The notes under the pieces are model-generated. The model was not told the origin of the DNA. It did no database searches and saw nothing but the letters and a program-made list of their open reading frames with translations. From the NCBI GenBank assembly GCA_913057715.1, contig CAJXOR010000009.1, positions 1-44,109 on the forward strand: a DNA stretch of 44,109 nucleotides, read 5' to 3'. Within the stretch, counting starts at the first letter, position 1. Each line of letters begins with the position of its first letter. Shown here piece by piece: positions 7,177 through 15,348 of the stretch. The stretch comes from an uncultured Moraxellaceae bacterium. Its GTDB lineage: Bacteria > Pseudomonadota > Gammaproteobacteria > Pseudomonadales > Moraxellaceae. The translations under genes were made by a program, and so were the position numbers.

Positions 7177-8748
7177 ATGCCGAACAGCGCTTATACCGAC
7201 TGGTTGACTCCTAACCTGCTCACAGGCATGCAGCGCGGGATCGAGAAAGAGGGGCTGCGCGTCACCCCAGACGGCAGGCTTTCAAACGAGCCGCACCCAA
7301 AGGCGCTGGGCTCAAAGCTGGCTCACCCCGCGATCACCACCGACTACTCTGAAGCACTGCTTGAGCTGATTACCGAGCCGCACGATACGATTGAGGGAGC
7401 CTTGGGTGAGTTGGCTGAGCTACACCGCGTGGTCGCCGAAGCACTGCCTAAGGGCGAGCTGATCTGGCCGCTGTCCATGCCCTGCCTTTTGGCGAGCGAG
7501 GACGATCAGATACCGCTCGCCGATTACGGCACCGCCAACATCGCCAAACTCAAAACACTGTATCGCCGCGGGCTGGGTCTGCGCTACGGGCGTCGCATGC
7601 AAACCATCGCTGGTCTGCACTACAACTTGTCATTTCCCAAAGTGCTGTTCAGCGCCATGCGTGATCACTCAAGTGACGGGAAAAATGTCACCCTGACTGA
7701 GTTCACCGATCAAGCTTATCTTGGCTTGATTCGTAACATGAAGCGCCAGATGCCGCTGATCCTGTACTTTTTTGGCGCTTCACCCAGTGTGTGCCCCTGT
7801 TTTGTGAGCGGTCGCAGCCATGCACTCAAGCCGCTCAACTCCAGTCAAAACACTTTTGGATTGGCAGATGCCACCAGCTTACGCATGGGAAGGCTTGGGT
7901 ACCAAAACAGTGCGCAAGACGATCTGGCGATCACTTACAACAACCTGCCAACCTACATCAAGGGTCTCAGGCGAGCGCTCACCATCAAGCACCCACCTTT
8001 TAGCAAGATCGGGGTCGACGATGAAACCGGCACTCCGCAGCAGATCAATGATCATATCTTGCAGATTGAAAACGAGTTCTACTCAACCTTGCGTCCCAAG
8101 CAGATCACCAAAACCGGCGAATCTCCAACCGATGCGCTAGAGGCACGCGGGATCGCCTATGTTGAGCTTCGGGCGCTGGATCTCGACCCTTATGATCCCT
8201 ATGGACTCTCACCAAACACCGCGCACTTTGTTGAGCTGTTGATGCTGCATGCGCTCTTGAGCCCATCACCAGAGCTTAACCTTGATGAGGAGCAACTACT
8301 GGCCCGCAACCAGGAGCTAGTCACCGAGATGGGTCTGAAGAGTGATCTGTATATCGAGGGGATGGAGGGCGAAGTGTTACTGCGTGACTGGATTCGTGAG
8401 CAGTTAAAACCACTTGAGGCGCTGGCCCAGTTATTGGATCAAACGCAGATCAACACCCCATTTGAAGACGCGCTGACCGTGGTTTACAGCAAGTTCAACG
8501 ACACCGATTTGCTTCCCGCCCGCCGGGTGCTTAGTAGCTCAGCTGTCGAGGGCGGGATCTGGAAACTGGGTCAGCGCTTGGCCAGCGAGCACTTTGAGGA
8601 GTACGTAAAGCAGCCGCTGCCCGAAGCTCGCTCGGCTCACTATCGGCGCCTGGCCTCAGCCTCGATTAACGAACAAAACCGGCTTGAGGCGGAGTCGCAG
8701 ACCAGCTTCACTGAGTTTTTAGCGCCCTATCGAACCTCCGCTGGCTGA
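7177..8748 (+). CDS. gshA: Glutamate-cysteine ligase (class I)
   Basis: Cytosolic enzyme that joins L-glutamate and L-cysteine using ATP, the first and rate-setting step of glutathione synthesis. The 523 residues match the gammaproteobacterial class I enzyme in length. Visible family features are the N-terminal GIEKEGLRVTPDG segment (Glu residues of the metal/ATP site near 22-27), DYSEALLELITEP near 55-67, RRMQTIAGLHYNLSFP near 139-154, and YVELRALDLDPYDPYG near 328-343. The ATG has only a weak ribosome site. The gene is followed after about 90 bases by dsbB on the same strand; both belong to thiol redox metabolism, but nothing in the gap proves co-transcription. Confidence 0.97.
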   Translation: MPNSAYTDWLTPNLLTGMQRGIEKEGLRVTPDGRLSNEPHPKALGSKLAHPAITTDYSEALLELITEPHDTIEGALGELAELHRVVAEALPKGELIWPLSMPCLLASEDDQIPLADYGTANIAKLKTLYRRGLGLRYGRRMQTIAGLHYNLSFPKVLFSAMRDHSSDGKNVTLTEFTDQAYLGLIRNMKRQMPLILYFFGASPSVCPCFVSGRSHALKPLNSSQNTFGLADATSLRMGRLGYQNSAQDDLAITYNNLPTYIKGLRRALTIKHPPFSKIGVDDETGTPQQINDHILQIENEFYSTLRPKQITKTGESPTDALEARGIAYVELRALDLDPYDPYGLSPNTAHFVELLMLHALLSPSPELNLDEEQLLARNQELVTEMGLKSDLYIEGMEGEVLLRDWIREQLKPLEALAQLLDQTQINTPFEDALTVVYSKFNDTDLLPARRVLSSSAVEGGIWKLGQRLASEHFEEYVKQPLPEARSAHYRRLASASINEQNRLEAESQTSFTEFLAPYRTSAG

Positions 8749-8840
8749 GTCTTGGCTGGGTGAGGTGATTTAGGGTTACACTCAAGCAAGATCGAGCCCA
8801 AGCCAACAAACCTGATCGATTTCAAGGAAGAAAAAAAGAC

Positions 8841-9374
8841 ATGAATCTTGTGACCAGCCTCAAATCACTCACTTACCGTCAGATCAATCTGACATTTTTT
8901 GTGCTCAGCGCGCTAGGCATGGCATACGCACTTTACCTGCAGCACTTTGAAAACCTCATGCCCTGCCCGCTGTGTATCTTTCAGCGCGTGGGCTTAATTG
9001 GTTTTGGTGCTTTCACTTTGATCGCCGCTCTGATCAATCCAAGCAAATCTTGGCTGAAGCGAGCACTGATGGTGCCCGCTTTGATCAGTATCGGTTGGGC
9101 GCTCTTGGTTGCTGGCCGCCACGTCTGGCTACAGCACTTGCCAGCTGATCAAGTGCCGGCTTGCGGCACGGGGCTTCAGTACTTGCTTGAGACTTTTCCG
9201 CTTTCAACCGTGATCCAGACGGTCTTTACCGGATCGGGTGAGTGCGCGCTGATTGACTACACGCTGTTTGGTTTTTCGATCCCCGAGATGTCACTGGCGT
9301 TTTTTGTTTTGCTTTTCATCGCTGCGCTGTGGCTCATGCTCAAGCGCTACCCAACACCTTTTAGGCGCCTCTAA
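8841..9374 (+). CDS. dsbB: Disulfide bond formation protein B
   Basis: Inner-membrane quinone reductase that re-oxidises periplasmic DsbA. It has 177 residues, four hydrophobic helices and both catalytic cysteine pairs: Cys42-Pro-Leu-Cys45 at the start of the second helix (MPCPLCIFQR) and Cys108 and Cys135 in the second periplasmic loop. The quinone-site Arg follows the first pair. The start ATG has AAGGA a little far upstream, with A-rich spacing. The 3' end is closed by a two-way terminator shared with the convergent hydrolase gene. No dsbA lies in the window. Confidence 0.96.
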   Translation: MNLVTSLKSLTYRQINLTFFVLSALGMAYALYLQHFENLMPCPLCIFQRVGLIGFGAFTLIAALINPSKSWLKRALMVPALISIGWALLVAGRHVWLQHLPADQVPACGTGLQYLLETFPLSTVIQTVFTGSGECALIDYTLFGFSIPEMSLAFFVLLFIAALWLMLKRYPTPFRRL

Positions 9375-9416
9375 CAACTGACAAACGAGCTAACCGGCTG
9401 CTAAGTTTGGATCCAT

Positions 9417-9443
9417 AAAAATGCCCACAATCGTGGGCATTTT
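9417..9443. terminator. Bidirectional terminator between dsbB and the hydrolase
   Basis: AAAAATGCCCAC-AATC-GTGGGCATTTT, a strong symmetric hairpin between convergent genes. Its outer arms are the same as those of the hairpin at 32273-32323. Confidence 0.93.
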
Positions 9444-9465
9444 GCTGTCTTAAGAGTGCGACCAG

Positions 9466-10788
9466 TTAAGCCGCTTCAACTCTAACGTCAGGAACCGAGA
9501 TGATCCGCTCACCGCGCACGTCGATCTGGCGCTGACTCATGCCAAGCCAGCGAATCACCTGCTCACGGACCCGCTCGTGAAACTGAGCCTCCATGTGATT
9601 GACGTCATAAAACACCGCCTTGTGGTTTTCCGGCACGTTCAAGTCATGATCGCCCGGATGCTCCCCAAGCGCGCTTGAGATGTTGACCAGGCCATCTCCC
9701 AAGATATCGCGGCCCGCTGTTTGTGGACTTTTATCGATGGTTACAGCAACCAAAAAACAGTTCACGTTAGCCGGAAGCGGTGCTGGGCGGCGAAAATCTG
9801 ATCCGCGCCCCATGCGACCTTCGGTTAAAAACTCCCAGTCATCGTCACGCACCGAGCCGTGGCGCAGATCGATGATCCCTGCTGAGCGCAGATCCAGCAG
9901 ATGCGCCAAGTTCCCGGCGATCGGTATCTTGGAGATGGTTTGCTGCAAGTAAAACCCGATCCGCTCAAGCACCGCGCCGTGGTGCGGTGCGGCCAGACAG
10001 ATCAAGTTTTTAGCCAGTGGCAGCCAGCTGCGACCCTCTTGCTTGGCGCAGAACATGGCACTTCGAACAATTAGACCGCCCATCGAGTGACCCACAAAAT
10101 CCAGCTGAGTGATCTGTGGATTCTTAAGCACCAACTCCTCTAGCAGATCAGATAAGTCGCGCCCGTTTAAGGAGATGCGCCGCCCCGTGTTGTAGTCAAG
10201 CATCAGCAGAGTCACGTCCGGCTCAGCATAGACGATGTGCTCGCCCATGCCTGAGGCTTGACCTGGATCCCAGCTTAAGTAACTCATGCACAGCCCATGA
10301 ACCATGAGCAGCACCCGGCCGCTGAGCTGGGTTTCACAGTGCAGATCGCCGTAGCGATCATAAACCAGCATGGGAGCCGCCAGCGGACTGTGCAGCGTGA
10401 CCAGATGATCACCCATGACACCGTTGATGACGTTGTTGAGCAACTTAAGCGTCTTAGGCAAGTCGGCGTTTTGCTCGTAGCGCTCAAGCTTAGAGTTGAG
10501 CGCGCGCAGGGTGGTTGCGGTGGCTTCCCCGGAAAAAGACATGGCCTTTCTGACCACACAGTAAACCTTAGAGCTGATAGAGCGATCCCAGTAACCCGAC
10601 CAACCTGGGATAACCCGCTCAAAAGGTTTGACCACGATCTCACGGTGGATGCCCTCAACCAGATCGGTGATCTCAACCGCTCCAGATGCCGCAAGCCTCG
10701 CAATCCCCTCGATAAAATCAAAGCGGCTTACCGGCCTCCTAGCAGAGGGCTGTCTGAAACGGTGCGGTTGGTGTCGAGGTTTGGTCAT
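9466..10788 (-). CDS. Alpha/beta hydrolase, lipase/PGAP1-like
   Basis: A 440-residue serine hydrolase of unknown substrate. The N-terminal 120 residues are basic and family-specific; the hydrolase core then shows the oxyanion segment LLMVHGLCMSYLSW, the nucleophile elbow GHSMGG (Ser near residue 234), the downstream AAPHHG box typical of PGAP1/DUF676-type lipases, and a C-terminal His candidate in DVNHMEAQFHERV. No signal peptide or membrane helix is apparent, so it is probably cytosolic. The ATG at 10788 is chosen because AAGGA precedes it at good spacing; an in-frame TTG six codons upstream is less likely. It converges on dsbB and diverges from yqiA. Confidence 0.85.
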   Translation of the reverse strand: MTKPRHQPHRFRQPSARRPVSRFDFIEGIARLAASGAVEITDLVEGIHREIVVKPFERVIPGWSGYWDRSISSKVYCVVRKAMSFSGEATATTLRALNSKLERYEQNADLPKTLKLLNNVINGVMGDHLVTLHSPLAAPMLVYDRYGDLHCETQLSGRVLLMVHGLCMSYLSWDPGQASGMGEHIVYAEPDVTLLMLDYNTGRRISLNGRDLSDLLEELVLKNPQITQLDFVGHSMGGLIVRSAMFCAKQEGRSWLPLAKNLICLAAPHHGAVLERIGFYLQQTISKIPIAGNLAHLLDLRSAGIIDLRHGSVRDDDWEFLTEGRMGRGSDFRRPAPLPANVNCFLVAVTIDKSPQTAGRDILGDGLVNISSALGEHPGDHDLNVPENHKAVFYDVNHMEAQFHERVREQVIRWLGMSQRQIDVRGERIISVPDVRVEAA

Positions 10789-11023
10789 AAAGCATCCTTT
10801 TAACAAGATCTCTTAAAATACTGCGTGGGCATATCGAGTTACCGCTCAAAAGAGCATCACCAAATACAAATAACAGATTTTTAAGAGCCAGATATCTCAT
10901 AACAGGATAGACGAGAGATTTAGATAAGTAAACGGTTGTTCACCCACATACCAGCTATATCTCTGAATCAATAAATGCATCTAACTCAGGTATAGTATTG
11001 AATTTACAACTTTCCGAGCGACC

Positions 11024-11635
11024 ATGCAGCTAATATATGTACACGGATTGGACAGCGGGCCTGAATCCATCAAGGGCGAGATGCTGGAGGATTACTGCCG
11101 TGAGCACCACCCTAGCATCACCGTACAGCGCCCCGATCTGAACTGTGAACCTGACGCCGTGATCAAGCTATTGCTTGATTTTATCGACAAAGACCCACAA
11201 AGCGGTTTGGTCGGCAGCTCGCTCGGCTGTTTTTTTACCCATGCAGTGGTGGCCAAAACCGGCAAGCCTGCGGTGATGATCAACCCCAGTATCCGCCCCT
11301 ATGAAAGCCTCAAGCGCTTCACAGGAGAGCGTGAAAATGTCCCCAAGGATGAGGTGATCTACACCACCAGCGGCGGCTGGGGTATCCGGCCACGAGATAT
11401 CGATGCGCTGCTCAAGTACAAGTATGATCAACCTCAGCATCCCGATCGTCAGTTGGTGCTGCTCAAAACCGCCGATGAAGTGCTTAACTACCGCGAGGCG
11501 CTTGAGTTTTATACTCAGCCAGGCCATGAGGCCAGTGTGTTGGTTGAGCCGGGCGGTGACCACTTCATGCACGATTTGCCCACCAAGATCCCGCTGATCG
11601 TGAAGTTTTTGTTTGAGCTGCACACCGCGAAGTGA
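11024..11635 (+). CDS. yqiA: YqiA-type esterase
   Basis: A small (203-residue) cytosolic alpha/beta hydrolase of the YqiA/YcfP family. It opens directly with the first strand and oxyanion loop (IYVHGLDSGPES), has the nucleophile elbow GSSLGCF near residue 65, and ends with an Asp/His pair in PGGDHFMHD. Carboxylesterase activity is known for E. coli YqiA, but the natural substrate is not. The usual GSSLGG is GSSLGC here. It lies directly upstream of parE, the same order as in E. coli, with about 40 bases between stop and the parE start, so co-transcription is likely. A -10 like TATAGT lies at 10991-10996. Confidence 0.93.
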   Translation: MQLIYVHGLDSGPESIKGEMLEDYCREHHPSITVQRPDLNCEPDAVIKLLLDFIDKDPQSGLVGSSLGCFFTHAVVAKTGKPAVMINPSIRPYESLKRFTGERENVPKDEVIYTTSGGWGIRPRDIDALLKYKYDQPQHPDRQLVLLKTADEVLNYREALEFYTQPGHEASVLVEPGGDHFMHDLPTKIPLIVKFLFELHTAK

Positions 11636-11675
11636 CCACGACGGGTGGCATTTGTCTAATTTTGAGGAGTTTTCG

Positions 11676-13547
11676 TTGAGTTACAGCGCCGAATCCCTGG
11701 ATATCTTAACCGGACTTGAGCCGGTCAAGCGCCGTCCGGGCATGTACACCGATACCCAACGCCCCAATCACTTGGCGATGGAAGTGATCGACAACTCGGT
11801 TGATGAGGCGCTGGCTGGCTACGCCCGCTCAATCGAGGTGGTGCTGCACAGTGACGGCTCGCTCTCAGTTGAGGACGATGGGCGCGGCATGCCGGTGGAT
11901 ATCCACCCCGAGTATGGGCAAACCGGGGTTGAGATCATCTTGACCAAGCTGCATGCCGGCGGCAAATTCTCTGACAAAAACTATGCGTTTTCCGGGGGCT
12001 TACACGGCGTGGGGATCTCGGTTGTGAACGCCCTGTCCACCCGCGTGGAAGTCACGGTCTGGCAAAAGGGCACTGAGTACAACATGGCCTTTGAGTCGGG
12101 CGATGTGGCCGAGGCCATGCGCGAATCAGTCGCCTCCAACAAGCGCAAGCGCGGCACCCGCGTGCAGTTCTGGCCGGACGAGAGTTACTTTGATGCACCC
12201 AAGATCGCGCCTAAAGCACTCAAACATAACCTGCGCGCAAAAGCAGTGTTGTCGGCTGGCCTCAAGATCAGTTTTTTGGACGAGGCAAGCGGAGAGTCGA
12301 CGGTCTGGCAGTACGAGGACGGACTGCGCGATTACTTAAAGCAAGCCCTAAATGACGTGGAGTGTTTGCCAGCGCCGGCATTTTACTATCGGGACGAGAT
12401 CGGCGATCCGGCGGGCTCAGAGTTCGCTTTTTGCTGGAGCGATGAACTGGTGATCGCTGAGAGTTACGTGAATCTGATCCCAACCGCGCAGGGCGGCACT
12501 CATGTGAACGGGCTGCGCACCGGAGTTTTAGAAGCCCTGCGCGAGTTTTGCGATCTGCACAGTTTGCTGCCGCGTAGCACGCGATTGTCTGCTGAGGACG
12601 TCTGGGACGGGGTCAACTACGTGCTGTCGCTCAAAATTAAGGAACCGCAGTTCTCGGGCCAAACCAAAGAGCGCCTCTCTAACCGCGAAGCGGCCGCCCT
12701 CGTTGCTGCTCAGGCCAAGGACAGCTTTAGTTTGTGGCTCAACCAAAACACCGAAGTGGCAACCGAGCTTGCGATGCGCGCCATCGCAAACGCCTCAAAG
12801 CGCCTTAAAGCCGCCAAAAAAGTCGAGCGCAAAAAGATCACCAGTGGCCCCGCGCTTCCCGGCAAACTGGCTGACTGCTCAAACGCCGGTAAAGAAGGCG
12901 CGGAGCTTTTCTTGGTCGAGGGTGACTCAGCGGGCGGCTCAGCTAAGCAAGCGCGCGATCGCCACTTCCAGGCGATCATGCCGCTTCGAGGCAAGATCTT
13001 AAACACCTGGGAAGTCTCCCCTGACACGGTGCTAAGCTCGGATGAAGTGCACAACATCGCCATCGCCATCGGGGTCGATCCGGCCTCTGACGACTTAAGT
13101 GAGCTGCGCTATGAGCGCATCTGTATCTTGGCCGACGCCGACTCCGACGGCTTGCATATCGCGACCTTGCTGTGTGCGCTGTTCGTCAAACACTTCACCG
13201 CCCTCGTTGAAGCCGGTCACTTGTTTGTCGCCATGCCGCCGCTCTACCGCATCGACGCGGGCAAAGAAGTTCACTACGCGCTTGACGATGAGGAGCTGCA
13301 GGTTCACCTAAACGCACTCAAGGGCAAGAAAACCTCGATCACCCGCTTCAAGGGATTGGGTGAAATGTCACCAGATCAGCTGCGTGAAACCACCATGCAC
13401 CCCGACTCCAGACGCCTAGTGCAGCTCGATCTTGACGACACCGTCGCCACCAGTGAGATCATGGATAAGCTGCTCGCGAAAAAGCGCTCAGGTGATCGCA
13501 AGCTCTGGCTAGAGGATAAAGGTAATTTGGCGCAAATCGCGCCTTGA
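11676..13547 (+). CDS. parE: DNA topoisomerase IV subunit B
   Basis: ATPase subunit of topoisomerase IV, which separates linked daughter chromosomes with ParC. The GHKL ATPase domain shows VIDNSVDEALAG, the DDGRGMP box and the GGLHGVGISVVNAL lid; the TOPRIM domain shows LFLVEGDSAGGSAK with its catalytic Glu, and the metal-binding ADADSDG. The protein has 623 residues from a TTG start at 11676, which has GAGGAG six bases upstream and gives an N-terminus (SYSAESLDILTGLEPVKRR) aligning with E. coli ParE. An upstream in-frame TTG overlapping yqiA would add 21 residues without family support. parC is not next to it. Absence of the 170-residue GyrB insert separates it from GyrB. Confidence 0.97.
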   Translation: MSYSAESLDILTGLEPVKRRPGMYTDTQRPNHLAMEVIDNSVDEALAGYARSIEVVLHSDGSLSVEDDGRGMPVDIHPEYGQTGVEIILTKLHAGGKFSDKNYAFSGGLHGVGISVVNALSTRVEVTVWQKGTEYNMAFESGDVAEAMRESVASNKRKRGTRVQFWPDESYFDAPKIAPKALKHNLRAKAVLSAGLKISFLDEASGESTVWQYEDGLRDYLKQALNDVECLPAPAFYYRDEIGDPAGSEFAFCWSDELVIAESYVNLIPTAQGGTHVNGLRTGVLEALREFCDLHSLLPRSTRLSAEDVWDGVNYVLSLKIKEPQFSGQTKERLSNREAAALVAAQAKDSFSLWLNQNTEVATELAMRAIANASKRLKAAKKVERKKITSGPALPGKLADCSNAGKEGAELFLVEGDSAGGSAKQARDRHFQAIMPLRGKILNTWEVSPDTVLSSDEVHNIAIAIGVDPASDDLSELRYERICILADADSDGLHIATLLCALFVKHFTALVEAGHLFVAMPPLYRIDAGKEVHYALDDEELQVHLNALKGKKTSITRFKGLGEMSPDQLRETTMHPDSRRLVQLDLDDTVATSEIMDKLLAKKRSGDRKLWLEDKGNLAQIAP

Positions 13548-13879
13548 CGCTTTTTTTAAAACCAATGAGTGGCGCTGCTCTTTTAGTGACGGCGCCCTAA
13601 TGTCATCTAAGTCACTAGTCATCGCGCTATGAGCGTCACAAAAGCGCGCCACTCAAGTACCGTTCGCCTGCCTCTGACAAATACTCGCCAAGGGGAAGTT
13701 GGTTAGCATCACTTAGTAGTCCAAATAGGCTGGCATTTTGCTAGCCAGATAAGCCTGGCACCTCAAACCAGTTTTCCCGATGGGTTGCGCACTACCTCCC
13801 GTAAAGTCAGCAGCCAAGGTAGGACAGCTCTAAACTTAGGTGCTATCATCTTTGAATTGACACAAGTCCCTGTATATTC
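13548..13879. other. Gene-free gap after parE
   Basis: About 330 bases without a convincing gene. It starts with a weak hairpin over the parE stop (GGCGC/GCGCC) followed by CGCTTTTTTT, a possible terminator, then the long inverted repeat listed separately. The rest, 13656-13879, should hold the promoter of the SEC-C gene, but no strong hexamers stand out. Confidence 0.5.
13566..13655. repeat. Long imperfect inverted repeat (90 nt)
   Basis: Outer arms TGAGTGGCGC (13566-13575) and GCGCCACTCA (13646-13655) pair perfectly; after an internal loop TTTT pairs with AAAA, then GTGACG (13586-13591) with CGTCAC (13634-13639), and GCGC (13592-13595) with GCGC (13624-13627). That is about 24 base pairs around a 28-base loop. 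It is not followed by a T tract. The 12-mer GCGCCACTCAAG at its right edge recurs in reverse complement at 3078-3089. Confidence 0.8.
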
Positions 13880-15346
13880 ATGAGTATTCAACACTCAAAC
13901 ACCGCCGATCTGATCAAAGCCAAAAGTCTGGTTGAGCTACTCGCTCACTCCTACCTAAAGCCTTGGAGTTATAAGCAGCTGTTTGCCAAGAGCGGCGAAG
14001 AATCTCGTCTGGTGTGCGACTACTTGGTGGTGATGGACGGCGTCGCGCTGGTTCTGTTTGAAGAGTCAGTCACCAAAGCGGTCACCAACAACACCGAGGC
14101 CAAATCTTTGTTTTCCGGCTTAAAAGACGGTTTGGCGAAGCGCTTAAGCAGCCGCATGAAAGCGGCGCCAAAGTTGATCTGCGAGGGTGAGTTGTACCGC
14201 GACGCCGCTATGACCCAGCCCTTTGAGCTGGCAGCTCAGCTGAAGATTTACTATCTGGGCTTAAGCTCGCTGTGCTTTGTGCAAGACGCTCGGCGCATGA
14301 TGGTCAAACATCGCTTTAGCAGCGAACAAAACCCGCAGCTCAGTCAAACCAGCGATAGCGATTCAAACAAACACATGCAGCTCATGAGTTTGCTCGATTT
14401 GGTCATGGTGGTTAAGCGTCTGACCACCATGCCAGATTTAGCCAACTTTTTAAGTTACCGCGATAAGCTCTTGGGCCATGAACCTGTCGCAGATAACCCA
14501 ATCGCACTCATGGAGCAGTTCATCAATCAGGGTGAGGCGATCAAACCGGCTCGGCTGATTGAAGAGAACCTGGTGGGCTCAGGGCTCAAGCCAGCCATCG
14601 ATCCTATATTCCTCGTTAACAATCCCGAGAAGCTCACGCGTAACTTTGACAAGATGGTCAAAAACGCCCGCTTCTGGGAATACATCATGAACACCTACGG
14701 CAACCAGATGCCCAAGGCGTCGCTGCGAGATGAAACCAGCACCTACCTGCGCCTGCTCTCTTCCTTGATCAACGAGTCGGTGGTGTCCCGGAACGCCTTT
14801 GTGCGGATCATCGCTGAGTACATGAGCGCCAGCCAAGAGGTCAAGGACGAAGGTTACTTGGTCAATATGCGCTCCTATACCCAGCCAGAGCGCCACTATG
14901 CCTTTTTGTTTTATGCGCTCGATCCCAATTCGGAGAGTCACCGATCAGTCGCTCAGCACAACCTGAACCGAGTCGCCGCTGGCATCAATCACATGGTTCA
15001 AGACCCGCCACTGAACGAGATCATCGTAATCGGGATCGCCGATGCAGACGGCAAACTAGCCACCGATGTTTTTTATACCTTGGGGCGAGCGCTAAAACCA
15101 CTTGATCCCAGTTTGAAGCCCGCGCGCTTTGAGGCCACCGGACATGCTCAGCTGGACGTTAAAAAACAATCCGACCCGTTGACCTCCAAAAACGGCATGA
15201 GCGGAAAAACTCTCAACGTAACCAAAGCACAGGTCAACCACATCCAGTTCGGTCAACCCGAACCTAACCGCAACGCCCTTTGCCCTTGCGGTTCTGGCAA
15301 GCGATTTCGCCGCTGTCATGGGGCCTTCAGACACAACCAAGGCTAA
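13880..15346 (+). CDS. SEC-C motif protein of unknown function
   Basis: A 488-residue protein without signal peptide or membrane helices, so probably cytosolic. The only recognised element is the C-terminal SEC-C zinc-binding motif, CPCGSGKRFRRCHG (about 471-484), the motif that ends SecA and many stray bacterial proteins. The N-terminal 120 residues (WSYKQLF..., LVCDYLVVMDGVALVLFEES) look like a compact alpha/beta domain, and the middle is mostly helical. I cannot assign a function. The frame ends two bases before the ATG of the symporter gene, so the two are probably translated from one message. The ATG has no clear ribosome site. Confidence 0.8.
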   Translation: MSIQHSNTADLIKAKSLVELLAHSYLKPWSYKQLFAKSGEESRLVCDYLVVMDGVALVLFEESVTKAVTNNTEAKSLFSGLKDGLAKRLSSRMKAAPKLICEGELYRDAAMTQPFELAAQLKIYYLGLSSLCFVQDARRMMVKHRFSSEQNPQLSQTSDSDSNKHMQLMSLLDLVMVVKRLTTMPDLANFLSYRDKLLGHEPVADNPIALMEQFINQGEAIKPARLIEENLVGSGLKPAIDPIFLVNNPEKLTRNFDKMVKNARFWEYIMNTYGNQMPKASLRDETSTYLRLLSSLINESVVSRNAFVRIIAEYMSASQEVKDEGYLVNMRSYTQPERHYAFLFYALDPNSESHRSVAQHNLNRVAAGINHMVQDPPLNEIIVIGIADADGKLATDVFYTLGRALKPLDPSLKPARFEATGHAQLDVKKQSDPLTSKNGMSGKTLNVTKAQVNHIQFGQPEPNRNALCPCGSGKRFRRCHGAFRHNQG

Positions 15347-15348
15347 TT

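Noticed and set aside
10789-10806. TTG start for the large hydrolase
   Set aside because: The ATG at 10788 has AAGGA at proper spacing; the TTG would place that ribosome site inside the coding region.
15280-15348. Upstream start for the symporter
   Set aside because: It lies inside the SEC-C gene and adds a non-membrane stretch unlike the family; ATG 15349 has its own AAGG.
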